A program made the position numbers and the translations under genes. Shown here piece by piece: positions 17,485-25,546 of a stretch of DNA of 64,000 nt. The DNA lies in NCBI GenBank assembly GCA_964433755.1, contig CAYSSR010000001.1, forward strand, positions 62,001-126,000, read 5' to 3'. Every line of letters starts with the position of its first letter. Positions within the stretch are counted from its first letter, which is position 1. The notes under the pieces are model-generated. The model was given only the letters and a program-made list of their open reading frames with translations, did no database searches and was not told the origin of the DNA. This DNA is from JAUVXJ01 sp964433755 (GTDB lineage: Bacteria; Chloroflexota; Anaerolineae; UBA7937; B3-Chlor).

Positions 17485-19029
17485 ATGTCCACTGTCGGTG
17501 CCTTTTGCGTCACGTTGAACAGGGATCAGTGCATAAACACTCGGATGCCTGGCAAGTGCGCAACGTGCGTGGAGATATGCCCGTACGGCGTCTATGCTCT
17601 CAACGGAAGCAACGAAGTAGTAGTACAGAACTACAACGCTTGTGTAGGGTGCCGCCTCTGCGCAGAGTTCTGCCCGGAGAACGCCATTCGCATCAACCCC
17701 GCGGAGTCCGAGATGGTCTCGCGGTATCCGTGGACTTTGGGGACCGTCGAGGAGATCCATCACAAGGCCCTCACCGGCGGTTACGAGTTGAGGGGCTTCG
17801 GTACCATGGGGCCGACGCCACATTTCGACGGCATCGTGGTCGTGCCTTCGCAGTTGGCCTCTCCTTCGCCGAGGGACAAGTACCGTGAAGAATGCAACAT
17901 GGAGGTGGTGATCGGCGAGGATACGTGCGAGAAGCCGATCAGGTTGTCGTACCCGTTCATCTTTCCGGCCATGTCGTACGGTGCCCTGTCCAGGGAGGCA
18001 AAGCTTGCGTTGGCCATCGCAGCGGCCAAGACGGGCATCTTGACCAACACCGGCGAGGGAGGTGTGGTTGAAGAAGAGCCCTACTACGCCAATGGGTATG
18101 AGAAACCCAGCAGGAAGAAGAAGCGGTGGGAGCCGGGAGGCTACCTGGTGATACAGTGGTCTACCGGACGCTGGGGTGTCTCTGCTGACTACGTCAACGC
18201 CGGCGACGCTGTGGAGGTGAAGATAGGTCAGGGCGCCAAACCCGGGATGGGCGGTCACCTGCTGGGTGACAAAGTCACTGAGGACATCGCGAGAATCCGA
18301 GGTATTCCGGTGGGCAGCGACGCGTTGTCGCCGTGCAGATACTACGATGTAACCGACCCTGATGACATCAAGAAACAGGTGAGTTTCCTGAGGGACATCA
18401 CCAACTACGAGAAGCCAATCCTGATGAAGCTCGGTCCCAGCAGGCCGTATGAAGACGTCAAAGCGGCGGCGCTGGCCGGGGTGGATGCCATCTCCATTGA
18501 TGGACTCGTGGGAGGGACCGGGTGTTCGCCAGAGGTCGTCACCCAGGGAGTGGGCATACCCACCATCGCCCTGATCGGTCCTGCGGTGAGGGCTCTCAAA
18601 GACCTGGGTCTCCATCGGAAAGTCAAGCTCTTCGCCCTGGGTGGCATGAGGAACGGACTCGATGCCTACAAGGCGATGGCTATGGGTGCGGATGGCGTCG
18701 GGTTTGGATCCGCTGCTGAGATAGCGATGGGGTGCCGAGGCTGCATGGCCTGTCACCAGGGGAACTGCCCCTACGGCATAACCTCGCAGAACCCCAAGAT
18801 GAGAGAGCGTCTTGATCCCGAGGAGCAAGGTCAGCGTCTGGCCAACTTCATCAACGCATCGGCCGAAGAGGTGAAGATCCTGACCATGCTGTCGGGCCAT
18901 TCTGATATCAGAGAGCTGAGTGAAGAGGATCTGCGTGCCTTGGATGTGGACACGGCGGCGATAACCGGGTTGAAGCTGGTCGGTTATGAGAGGCCCCTGC
19001 CATGGTGGGAGAACGGCCATGGGAGCTAG
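17485..19029 (+). CDS. Glutamate synthase FMN domain with N-terminal ferredoxin (GltB2-type)
   Basis: 514 residues. The N-terminal part has two [4Fe-4S] sites (CATCVEICPYGVY, CVGCRLCAEFCP). The rest is the FMN-binding TIM barrel of glutamate synthase: FPAMSYGALS, NTGEGG, KIGQGAKPGMGGHL, DGLVGGTGCSPE and GGMRNGLDAYKAMAMGADGVG. The [3Fe-4S] ligands lie in GCRGCMACHQGNCP, with the usual C-x5-C-x4-C spacing plus one extra Cys. It converts 2-oxoglutarate and ammonia to glutamate using two electrons. The class II glutaminase domain with an N-terminal catalytic Cys is absent from this protein and from the operon. ATG after AGGAGGATTT. In archaeal relatives the same domain pair occurs. Confidence 0.93.
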   Translation: MSTVGAFCVTLNRDQCINTRMPGKCATCVEICPYGVYALNGSNEVVVQNYNACVGCRLCAEFCPENAIRINPAESEMVSRYPWTLGTVEEIHHKALTGGYELRGFGTMGPTPHFDGIVVVPSQLASPSPRDKYREECNMEVVIGEDTCEKPIRLSYPFIFPAMSYGALSREAKLALAIAAAKTGILTNTGEGGVVEEEPYYANGYEKPSRKKKRWEPGGYLVIQWSTGRWGVSADYVNAGDAVEVKIGQGAKPGMGGHLLGDKVTEDIARIRGIPVGSDALSPCRYYDVTDPDDIKKQVSFLRDITNYEKPILMKLGPSRPYEDVKAAALAGVDAISIDGLVGGTGCSPEVVTQGVGIPTIALIGPAVRALKDLGLHRKVKLFALGGMRNGLDAYKAMAMGADGVGFGSAAEIAMGCRGCMACHQGNCPYGITSQNPKMRERLDPEEQGQRLANFINASAEEVKILTMLSGHSDIRELSEEDLRALDVDTAAITGLKLVGYERPLPWWENGHGS

Positions 19030-19203
19030 TCTGGCGAAACCGCATTCAGATGCTTCAGGCCACGTGAGACTGACTGTTGGCGGGACAGTGTGGTCGAGAA
19101 CAGGTGGGCGCCAGAGGGATGATTCGTGAAGGAACATCAGAGAAGGGAGGGCGAGATGAGGGCGGTCGGTGTGGGGGCAGGCACGACGTATGAAGGAGGC
19201 AAC

Positions 19204-19734
19204 ATGGGTACAGTGACGATCGATGGCATTGCCATCCAAGACATGGTGCAAAGTGCGCTGGCGTTCTCCGCTCAGAAGACAGCTTTGCAGGCCGCGGGGG
19301 AGGTTCAGCAGGCCGTCGGCGGGGGCGATTGCGTGGCGTGTGGATATCTCAGGTACGCCCTATCCAAGGAGATCGGTGAGTACCTTGGCACGATAGACAC
19401 GTCGGTGCAAGCCGTCTATGCGTACGAGCCTGAGTACGCTGCGGGTGCGCTTCACGTCGACTCTGCTCGGCCAGCGGTGGACAACGGCATCAACCTCATC
19501 GTCTCTGTGGATCGCAAGAACGCCGCACTCAGTTCCGTCGTCGCGTCCCTGGACGACGCGATCAGGGAAGGGGTGAAGTCTCTGCTTTGCTCGAAAGCCA
19601 ACGGGTCCTGCTACGCCTTCGACGTGAGGGTGGTGGATGGCGACGAGGTGGCTTCGAGGCGTGGCTACGGGGCGCTGATCTCGTCGATCTACGCTGCCCC
19701 TGTCAGGCTCTGGGCCAGGGATGATGCGGTCTAG
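19204..19734 (+). CDS. Unknown protein at the end of the glutamate synthase operon
   Basis: I do not recognise this 176-residue protein. The frame is open from 19126, but the ATG at 19204 has GAAGGAGG just upstream, so I start it there. It is acidic to neutral, without signal peptide or membrane helix, and has four cysteines: CVACG (about residues 45-49) and two more in LLCSKANGSCY. The CxxC could bind metal or an iron-sulfur cluster with the later pair. It follows GltB2 after 174 bases and precedes a strong terminator at 19815, so it is the last gene of the redox operon. A role as small subunit or assembly factor is possible but unsupported by homology I know. Confidence 0.7.
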   Translation: MGTVTIDGIAIQDMVQSALAFSAQKTALQAAGEVQQAVGGGDCVACGYLRYALSKEIGEYLGTIDTSVQAVYAYEPEYAAGALHVDSARPAVDNGINLIVSVDRKNAALSSVVASLDDAIREGVKSLLCSKANGSCYAFDVRVVDGDEVASRRGYGALISSIYAAPVRLWARDDAV

Positions 19735-19814
19735 GTCGATGACCCTGGCAGCGGAGACGACAATCCGGTAACCACCGCTACGTGGTGTGGAAACATACTT
19801 CCTTCTCCTTACAT

Positions 19815-19853
19815 ACCCGCAGCACGGGGATGCCTCGTGCTGCGGGTGCTTTT
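19815..19853 (+). terminator. Strong rho-independent terminator
   Basis: ACCCGCAGCACG (19815-19826) pairs perfectly with CGTGCTGCGGGT (19836-19847), followed by GCTTTTG. It ends the redox operon and faces the convergent ABC-2 genes. Confidence 0.85.
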
Positions 19854-19887
19854 GCTCTCGGGTGGGATGGAGCGACGCGGCAGGAGC

Positions 19888-20688
19888 TCAGAAGGCCTCC
19901 AGGGTCCCCCTGCGCTTCGCTGTCATCTCGAACCAACTGAAGAGTACGTAGCCGACGAGAACGTACACTGCTCCGATGAGTAGCTCTCCCATCAGGAGCG
20001 GCGCCACCTCGGCGAGACGGGAACCCGCGATGACCAGGCGCGCCGCTCGGATGCCTCTAGTCAAGGGAAGCAAGTGAGCCGCGTTCTGGACCCACAGGGG
20101 GAAGTTGGCCAGTGGGACGTTGGCCCCGCTGAACACCAGCAAGAGGAAGTAGATGGTGTTGTTGATGAACATCACATTGACGGTCAGAAGGCTCATACAG
20201 CCCATCAACAGACCAAGCCCACACGTACTGACCGTGGTGATGAAGACGGTGAGCGCCAGGGCCGGCAGGTCGGCCCTCGAATAGTCCACGCCGAGCAGCA
20301 CGCCTGCCCAGATCAAGCCCATGACCACTCCCAACATCCCATCCAGGACGTGAACCAGGGCCCTGCCCAGGAAGGTGAGGAGCCGGTTGGCTGGGCTCCC
20401 AAACAGGTAGATCAGAGTCCCCTCGTTCCTCTCTCCGCCGATGCTCATGGTGACCCCGTAGATGCCACTCATGGCGGTAAGCTGTATGGCGTTGCCGATG
20501 GCATAGAAGCTGGCGGTGTCGCGACCCGTGGAAAAGGTGCCCAGGAGGGTGAAGAAGAGTATCTGGTTGAGCGGTACGATGATCTTGGTGGCGATGTATG
20601 GTTCCAGCCTGAACCATCGGAACAGAGCCTTGTAGGAGAGGACCGCCCCGCCGAGGAATATGTGAAGGGAGTTCCTGAGTTTCTTCAT
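19888..20688 (-). CDS. ABC-2 type exporter permease
   Basis: 266-residue membrane protein with about six hydrophobic segments, typical of ABC-2 transporter permeases (LLTVNVMFINNTIYFLLL, PLANFPLWVQNAAHLLPLTR near the C-terminus). It is the last gene of a minus-strand operon with a second permease (13 bases away) and an ATPase, giving a heterodimeric exporter of the drug or antibiotic resistance type. Substrate not predictable. The product ends in a charged tail (MTAKRRGTLEAF). Confidence 0.87.
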   Translation of the reverse strand: MKKLRNSLHIFLGGAVLSYKALFRWFRLEPYIATKIIVPLNQILFFTLLGTFSTGRDTASFYAIGNAIQLTAMSGIYGVTMSIGGERNEGTLIYLFGSPANRLLTFLGRALVHVLDGMLGVVMGLIWAGVLLGVDYSRADLPALALTVFITTVSTCGLGLLMGCMSLLTVNVMFINNTIYFLLLVFSGANVPLANFPLWVQNAAHLLPLTRGIRAARLVIAGSRLAEVAPLLMGELLIGAVYVLVGYVLFSWFEMTAKRRGTLEAF

Positions 20689-20701
20689 CTCTGCATCTCT
20701 C

Positions 20702-21484
20702 TCACATCAAGCTCAGCGTGGCTTCCACTCGCGCCCGGTGGAGCACTATCCTGAACAGACGATAGGATGCTGCTATGTACACCACCCCGAGAAGAAGCAT
20801 CATGGACCAACACAGCATGATCTCAGCAGGGGTGGCGGTGCCATTGCTGGCGGCATGCAACACTCTGGCGGCCCAGTAGGGCGACAGCAGGTAACTGAAT
20901 GGGTTACTCCAACCGGGCAGGAGCAGTATGGGGAACAGAAAGCCGCCGAGGATGTACATGGGGTACTCCAGGGCGTTCACCCAGCCCGTCAGAGACATGT
21001 TCACCGCCATCAGTGGCGAGATCAGCAAGCCAAAGGATATGAAGGCCAGGATCGTCACCAGCAGCGAGGCGACGAAGACGGTTGGTTGGGCGACACTCAA
21101 AGGAAAGCGGAAGATCACGGAAGCCAGCCCGTAGCTGAAGATCATCGACACCAGGGACAGGCAGACGCTAGCCAGTGTCTTGCCCAGGACCACGGAGGCG
21201 AGAGACGTGGGGCTGGCCACTATCCCCTCCAGCGTGCCCATGTAGCGCTCAGCGTTGATGCTGAAGGTACCGCGGAAGAGCAGACTGGTCCACAGCCCTG
21301 TCATTCCACTGCCCACCACGACGTAGATGCCGCGTGACGCGTCACGCTCCAGGAGCATGTAGATAGCCATGATCGCGATGAGCAGAGGCTGGATCGCGAC
21401 GCCGAAGATCATAAACAGGTCGACCGCCTGTTGTTTGACGTCCAGTTCGAAAGTGGTACGAATGACGCGCAGGTTGGCGATCAT
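20702..21484 (-). CDS. ABC-2 type exporter permease
   Basis: 260-residue permease with six predicted hydrophobic segments and the ABC-2 pattern (RGTFSINAERYMGTLEGIVASP in the cytoplasmic loop region, followed by PMYILGGFLFPILLLPGW). Its ATG overlaps the stop of the ATPase gene by four bases (ATGA), indicating translational coupling. Together with the 19888-20688 permease and the ATPase at 21481-22458 it should form one export system. Confidence 0.87.
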   Translation of the reverse strand: MIANLRVIRTTFELDVKQQAVDLFMIFGVAIQPLLIAIMAIYMLLERDASRGIYVVVGSGMTGLWTSLLFRGTFSINAERYMGTLEGIVASPTSLASVVLGKTLASVCLSLVSMIFSYGLASVIFRFPLSVAQPTVFVASLLVTILAFISFGLLISPLMAVNMSLTGWVNALEYPMYILGGFLFPILLLPGWSNPFSYLLSPYWAARVLHAASNGTATPAEIMLCWSMMLLLGVVYIAASYRLFRIVLHRARVEATLSLM

Positions 21485-22458
21485 GCCTCTCCTCCCACGA
21501 GACGTACGTAGGCGTCTTCGAGCGTTGGTTCTCGCACAGCGACCCTGCCTATGCTCACGCCATTGCCATCCAATCGCTGCATAATCTGGGGCACGATCGC
21601 TGAGCCCAGGTGTGAGTGTACTCGCAGGGCCTGCTTCTGATCCCGGTTCTCCACGGAGACGGTGTCCACGTCAGGTATCTGGCGTAGCAGATCGACCATC
21701 TCGGGCGCGACGCCGAAGACCTCCAACTCGATGACGGAGAGGTCTTCCACGTGCCCCTTCAGCCCCTCGGGCGTGTCCAGCGCTACGATCTTGCCGTGGT
21801 TGATGACCGCTATTCTCTCACAGAGGGCATCTGCCTCGAACATGTAATGCGTGGTCAGGAGGACGGTCTTGTCTTGAGCCACCAGGTTGTTGATGACCTG
21901 CCTGAGCTCGCGAGCTCCCACCGGGTCCAGGCCCATGGTCGGCTCGTCGAGGAACAGCACCTGTGGATCGTGAAGCAGGCAGCGTGCCACGTGTAGGCGC
22001 TGCCTCATGCCCCGCGAATAGCCCTCTACCTTCTCGTCCTCACGTCCGGAGAGACCGACCAGCTCGAGCAGTTCCGGCAGACGCCGCTTGGCGACGTCAG
22101 GGTCCACGTGGTAGAGATCGGCGAAGTAGCGCAGGTTGTCTTTGGCGGACAGACGCCAGTACAAGCCTCGTTCTCCCCCGAAGATGAAGCCGATGCGGGA
22201 CCTGATGGCGTCTGCGTCCTTGACGATGTCGTGGCCCAGTATAGCGGCCGATCCGCTGGTGGGGATGAGCAGTGTGGTGAGCATCTTGACCGTGGTGGTC
22301 TTGCCGGCGCCGTTGGGTCCCAACAGTCCGAAGAGCTCACCATCCCGAACATCGAAGGAGATGCCGTCTACCGCTACCACCTCCCTGGTCTTTCGACGGA
22401 TGGTGCCGATGGTCGCTCGGAACACCCGATGCAGGTCACGTACTTCTATCGCGTTCAT
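21481..22458 (-). CDS. ABC transporter ATP-binding protein (DrrA-like)
   Basis: 325 residues. Walker A LLGPNGAGKTT, signature YSRGMRQRLHVA, Walker B VLFLDEPTMGLDP and the switch His in LLTTHYMFEAD are all present. The N-terminal loop (GTIRRKTREVVAVDG) and the long C-terminal extension resemble multidrug/antibiotic exporters of the DrrA/CcmA class. It energises the two downstream ABC-2 permeases. Six bases separate it from the MFS gene, so the whole set is expressed from the promoter in front of the ArsR gene. Confidence 0.93.
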   Translation of the reverse strand: MNAIEVRDLHRVFRATIGTIRRKTREVVAVDGISFDVRDGELFGLLGPNGAGKTTTVKMLTTLLIPTSGSAAILGHDIVKDADAIRSRIGFIFGGERGLYWRLSAKDNLRYFADLYHVDPDVAKRRLPELLELVGLSGREDEKVEGYSRGMRQRLHVARCLLHDPQVLFLDEPTMGLDPVGARELRQVINNLVAQDKTVLLTTHYMFEADALCERIAVINHGKIVALDTPEGLKGHVEDLSVIELEVFGVAPEMVDLLRQIPDVDTVSVENRDQKQALRVHSHLGSAIVPQIMQRLDGNGVSIGRVAVREPTLEDAYVRLVGGEA

Positions 22459-22464
22459 TTCTCC

Positions 22465-23775
22465 TCATTCGAGCGGTGATTGTACCCGGCTGCAACGCTC
22501 CTCGCTAGAGAAGTGGTGCGGAGACTCCGCGGCGTCTGTAACCGCAACCGCGCAGGCAACCGGCTCAGCAGGAGGCTTCTCCGTCCCGAGCTGTTTTCCG
22601 ATCAGTAGGAAGAGAACCGCGGTCAGGAGCGCCACGCCGGCCATGGAGTACCACACCAGGATGGGGCTGAAGCTGTCGTTGATCATACCTCCCACCGCAG
22701 GCGCCAGGCCGAAGGAAAGACCGAAACTCATGCCGTACACACCCATGTAGCGGCCCCTCATGGTTTCAGGCGCTACGTCAGCAACGAAAGCGGTGGACGA
22801 GGGTGCGAAGATCAATTCGCCAATGGTAACGACGATCATACTCAGCAGGAACATGGAGAAGGTGGATGAGACGGCCACCGTGCCTAGCCCGAGGGCCACG
22901 AACAGTGATCCCACGCTCAGTGCGGGCGCCAGGGCAACCCTCTTCAGTAGCTTCGCCACCGGGTACTGGAACAGGACCACCATGGCTGCATTGGTGGCCA
23001 TGATCAGCCCATATTGGCTCTCCACGATCTGGTACTGGTCCTTGATGTAGACAGGTAGGATGGTCATCACTTGCGCGTAGGCGATGCTCATCACCCCTAA
23101 GGTGATGCAGAATGTGAGGAAGGGGACGTCTCGCACGAGGCGTCCGTAGCCTTGAGTCGTCTGGGCAGTATCCAGGTCCGCGACGGAAGTCGTGGGTTTG
23201 GTCTCTTTGGTGAAGAACAGGATGACCAGGAAGTAGAACGCCGAGGCCAAGGCTGCCGCCGCGAAGGAGACCAGATATGAGCGTGTGGCGATGAAGCCCC
23301 CTATTGCCGGTCCGATGGCGATGCCCAGGTTGGATACGATTCTCATCAGGCCGTAGGCCTCTATCCTCTTGTCCGGTTCCACCATGTCTGCCACCATGGC
23401 GTTGAGTGCGGGACTGAACAGACTGCCACAGAATCCGGAGAGGATGATCAGGCCTACGAAGGAGGGCAATGTGCCCGCCAGTCCTAGACTCATCATGATC
23501 ACGGAGCGCGAGCCGAGGCTGGCGGCCATGGCGATCTTTCTTCCGAACCGATCCACCAGCGGTCCGCCGACGACTTGCGACACGAGGCCCGCACCGGAGT
23601 TCGCGGCCAGGACAAGCCCGACCACAGTGAGGCTGACGTCTAGCTTCTCACGGACGTAGATGGTCATGAAGGGCCATACCAGGCTCATGCCTATGGCGCT
23701 CACGAGCTGACCGAAGAACAGGATCCAGAACTGTCTCGGATAGCCCGATAACCGATCCCTGAGGGACAAAGACAC
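22465..23775 (-). CDS. MFS transporter, probable drug efflux
   Basis: 436-residue major facilitator with about twelve membrane helices. The loop 2-3 motif reads GGPLVDRFGRKIA, close to the MFS signature GxLaDrfGrk; the second half has a degenerate copy. A short polar tail closes the protein. GTG start after GAGGAGTGATCA. It lies three bases after the ArsR-type regulator and before the ABC exporter, so efflux of a toxic compound sensed by the regulator is the simplest reading. Substrate unknown. Two unrelated exporters under one regulator is unusual but not unique. Confidence 0.9.
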   Translation of the reverse strand: MSLSLRDRLSGYPRQFWILFFGQLVSAIGMSLVWPFMTIYVREKLDVSLTVVGLVLAANSGAGLVSQVVGGPLVDRFGRKIAMAASLGSRSVIMMSLGLAGTLPSFVGLIILSGFCGSLFSPALNAMVADMVEPDKRIEAYGLMRIVSNLGIAIGPAIGGFIATRSYLVSFAAAALASAFYFLVILFFTKETKPTTSVADLDTAQTTQGYGRLVRDVPFLTFCITLGVMSIAYAQVMTILPVYIKDQYQIVESQYGLIMATNAAMVVLFQYPVAKLLKRVALAPALSVGSLFVALGLGTVAVSSTFSMFLLSMIVVTIGELIFAPSSTAFVADVAPETMRGRYMGVYGMSFGLSFGLAPAVGGMINDSFSPILVWYSMAGVALLTAVLFLLIGKQLGTEKPPAEPVACAVAVTDAAESPHHFSSEERCSRVQSPLE

Positions 23776-23778
23776 TGA

Positions 23779-24852
23779 TCACTCCTCCTCGTACAGATAG
23801 CCCACGAGTCGTGGTGCGAGGGCTTCGAGGCGTTCTCTGCACACTTCGTAGGTGATGTGGTTGTCCACGGGTATCTCCTCTATCACGCCGGCCTCTTTGA
23901 GGATCCGAAGGTGTCTGGAGACGGAGGGCTGAGAGACGTGACATAGCTTGGCCAGCTTGCTGCCGTACACCTGCGGGTCACTCGCGATCCATCTGAGCAA
24001 TCTCAGCCGGGTCTTGTCTCCCAAAGCCTTGGCGGTGGAGATGATCTCTTCCTCGATCTCGTGCAGTTCTTCCCTGCGTCGTTCAGTCATCTGGCAGTCG
24101 TAGATGACGGTGATGGATCCATATCCATAGAACATGAGGTGGTGACGCACGAAGTAGGAGGGCACGAGGAGCACCTCTTGCAGAGGGTATCCTTGGGGTA
24201 TCTGGTCGGGCAGTGTCTGTTTGTTGGACAGTGTCTTGACGAACTCCAGGGGCTCCTGGTGCCCGAGAGCCTGAGACTTCTCCCGTATGCTGCTGTCCCA
24301 GAGCTCGACGTATCGTTTGCTTTCCTCCTCGAAGAAGGATTGCCAGTAGCTTCGCCACAGCCTCAGCAGCCTTGCCCTGTATGCTTCTGGCTCGGCCACC
24401 AGTTGAAGATAACCCTCTGTTCTGAACCTGCTCTCGGTGTGCGAGCAGCCCTCTGGAAAGGCGTGGGTGATGATGGAGAGCAGCGATTCCATGTTGGGCT
24501 GCACCTTGGCCACCTCGTCAGGCGGGGCCAGCCGCCCGAGCGTGTAGAAGAGGAACTGGGCCGTGCTCAGCCCCTCGACGTAGTCGAAGAAGCCGGGGAC
24601 GTCGTGGTGGTCGGGATAGTCAACCGCCAGTTCCATCAGGAGCACGCCGTTCTCGAACCTGCTGTACAGGGAGTCCAGGTCATCCAACATATCCTGGGCT
24701 AGCCGAGGCCTAGCCTCAGCTGCCCATCTCTCATGACGAGCGGTCGGGCGGTGAAGCACACCCAGACTGAGCATCATCTCGTATATGACTGAGCTACGGA
24801 AGCTTACCATCGAGAGCGATTCTTCGGTGTCCGTGCGGACCAGAGGTGACAT
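23779..24852 (-). CDS. ArsR-family regulator with large N-terminal domain
   Basis: 357 residues, much longer than a plain ArsR protein (about 100). The C-terminal 90 residues are the winged helix: AKALGDKTRLRLLRWI, then KLAKLCHVSQPSVSRHL as recognition helix region. The N-terminal 265 residues are a helical, mostly hydrophilic domain of the kind fused to ArsR helices in Chloroflexota and Actinobacteria (DUF5937-like), presumably the effector-binding part. No metal-binding cysteine motif is seen. ATG after GCAGGAG. It is the first gene of the exporter operon, and an imperfect dyad lies between its own -35 and -10 boxes, so autorepression relieved by the exporter substrate is likely (inference). 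Confidence 0.88.
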   Translation of the reverse strand: MSPLVRTDTEESLSMVSFRSSVIYEMMLSLGVLHRPTARHERWAAEARPRLAQDMLDDLDSLYSRFENGVLLMELAVDYPDHHDVPGFFDYVEGLSTAQFLFYTLGRLAPPDEVAKVQPNMESLLSIITHAFPEGCSHTESRFRTEGYLQLVAEPEAYRARLLRLWRSYWQSFFEEESKRYVELWDSSIREKSQALGHQEPLEFVKTLSNKQTLPDQIPQGYPLQEVLLVPSYFVRHHLMFYGYGSITVIYDCQMTERRREELHEIEEEIISTAKALGDKTRLRLLRWIASDPQVYGSKLAKLCHVSQPSVSRHLRILKEAGVIEEIPVDNHITYEVCRERLEALAPRLVGYLYEEE

Positions 24853-24965
24853 AGTAGTACTCCTGCTGTCTGTGTCTGGTAGCTTCAGCTAGGCCGCGTC
24901 CTGGGTAGTGGCGTCAGAGGCTAGCAGACAAGGAAAACGGCTGCGCTTAGGATGTTAGCTAATTT

Positions 24966-24994
24966 ACTATATCACGTATTTCATATAATGTCAA
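24966..24994 (-). promoter_or_regulatory. Promoter of the ArsR-exporter operon
   Basis: Minus strand: perfect TTGACA (24994-24989), 17-base spacer, TATAGT (24971-24966). It lies about 115 bases before the ArsR start, in an AT-rich patch. Confidence 0.7.
24969..24986. promoter_or_regulatory. Candidate ArsR operator
   Basis: Imperfect dyad ATATCA (24969-24974) and TCATAT (24981-24986) around a six-base centre, placed in the spacer and -10 box of the operon promoter, where a repressor would block RNA polymerase. The match is 5 of 6 per half-site, so this is a suggestion only. Confidence 0.35.
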
Positions 24995-25111
24995 GCTTCC
25001 GTCGCCCTCTGAACCTTAAAGATGCACAGTCTGGCGGCGAGGGGCGACTGGGCCCAGAGAGCGCAGGAGTACCACACCGAGATGAGCCTCGCAAGGGACT
25101 GAAGCTGGCCT

Positions 25112-25140
25112 GTAGGGGCGGGTCGCAGACCGACCCCTAC
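25112..25140. repeat. Palindromic element GTAGGGG...CCCCTAC
   Basis: GTAGGGGCGGGTC (25112-25124) and GACCGACCCCTAC (25128-25140) form an inverted repeat with 11 of 13 pairs around GCA. It sits in the intergenic region upstream of htrA. The form resembles short interspersed palindromes seen in intergenic DNA of many Chloroflexota; only one copy is in this window. Confidence 0.6.
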
Positions 25141-25482
25141 GATGGTATTCGGTCGGTCAATGGGACGGGGGGCTGAACCTTTGCTGTTGAGGCGTGTGGC
25201 GAACCACTGAGGGGGTTGAAGTCTCTTTCAGTATGATCGATGCTGTCAGTGGATTTGATGCTTCCGCCCCTCCAAGAAGGCGGCTACAATCTCATGGTGT
25301 GGCGTGAACTGAGAGCTTGAGGGAATGGTCATCGGGTGACCGAAGTCCAGCGCTAGAAACTGGGAAGGCCGCTTCGGCCCGTGCGGAAACGTGCAGCAAG
25401 CGCCTCTTCCTCTGCCCACAGCATCTGGCTTCAATCCGAGAAGCTATGTGAACCCTTTTCTTCACATTCTGCACCGAGATTC
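25141..25482. other. Intergenic stretch without recognised gene
   Basis: No convincing reading frame. It contains a few GC-rich hairpins (for example GGCCGCTTCGGCC near 25367-25379), so a structured RNA is possible, but I cannot match it to a known family. Confidence 0.4.
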
Positions 25483-25511
25483 TTGACTTTGGCCTGCCGG
25501 GAGGCTAGAAT
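25483..25511 (+). promoter_or_regulatory. Promoter of the HtrA-like protease
   Basis: TTGACT (25483-25488), 17-base spacer, TAGAAT (25506-25511), about 35 bases upstream of the GTG start. Confidence 0.65.
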
Positions 25512-25546
25512 GAATCATCTGGCTGATCTCACAAGAGAACCGAGGT

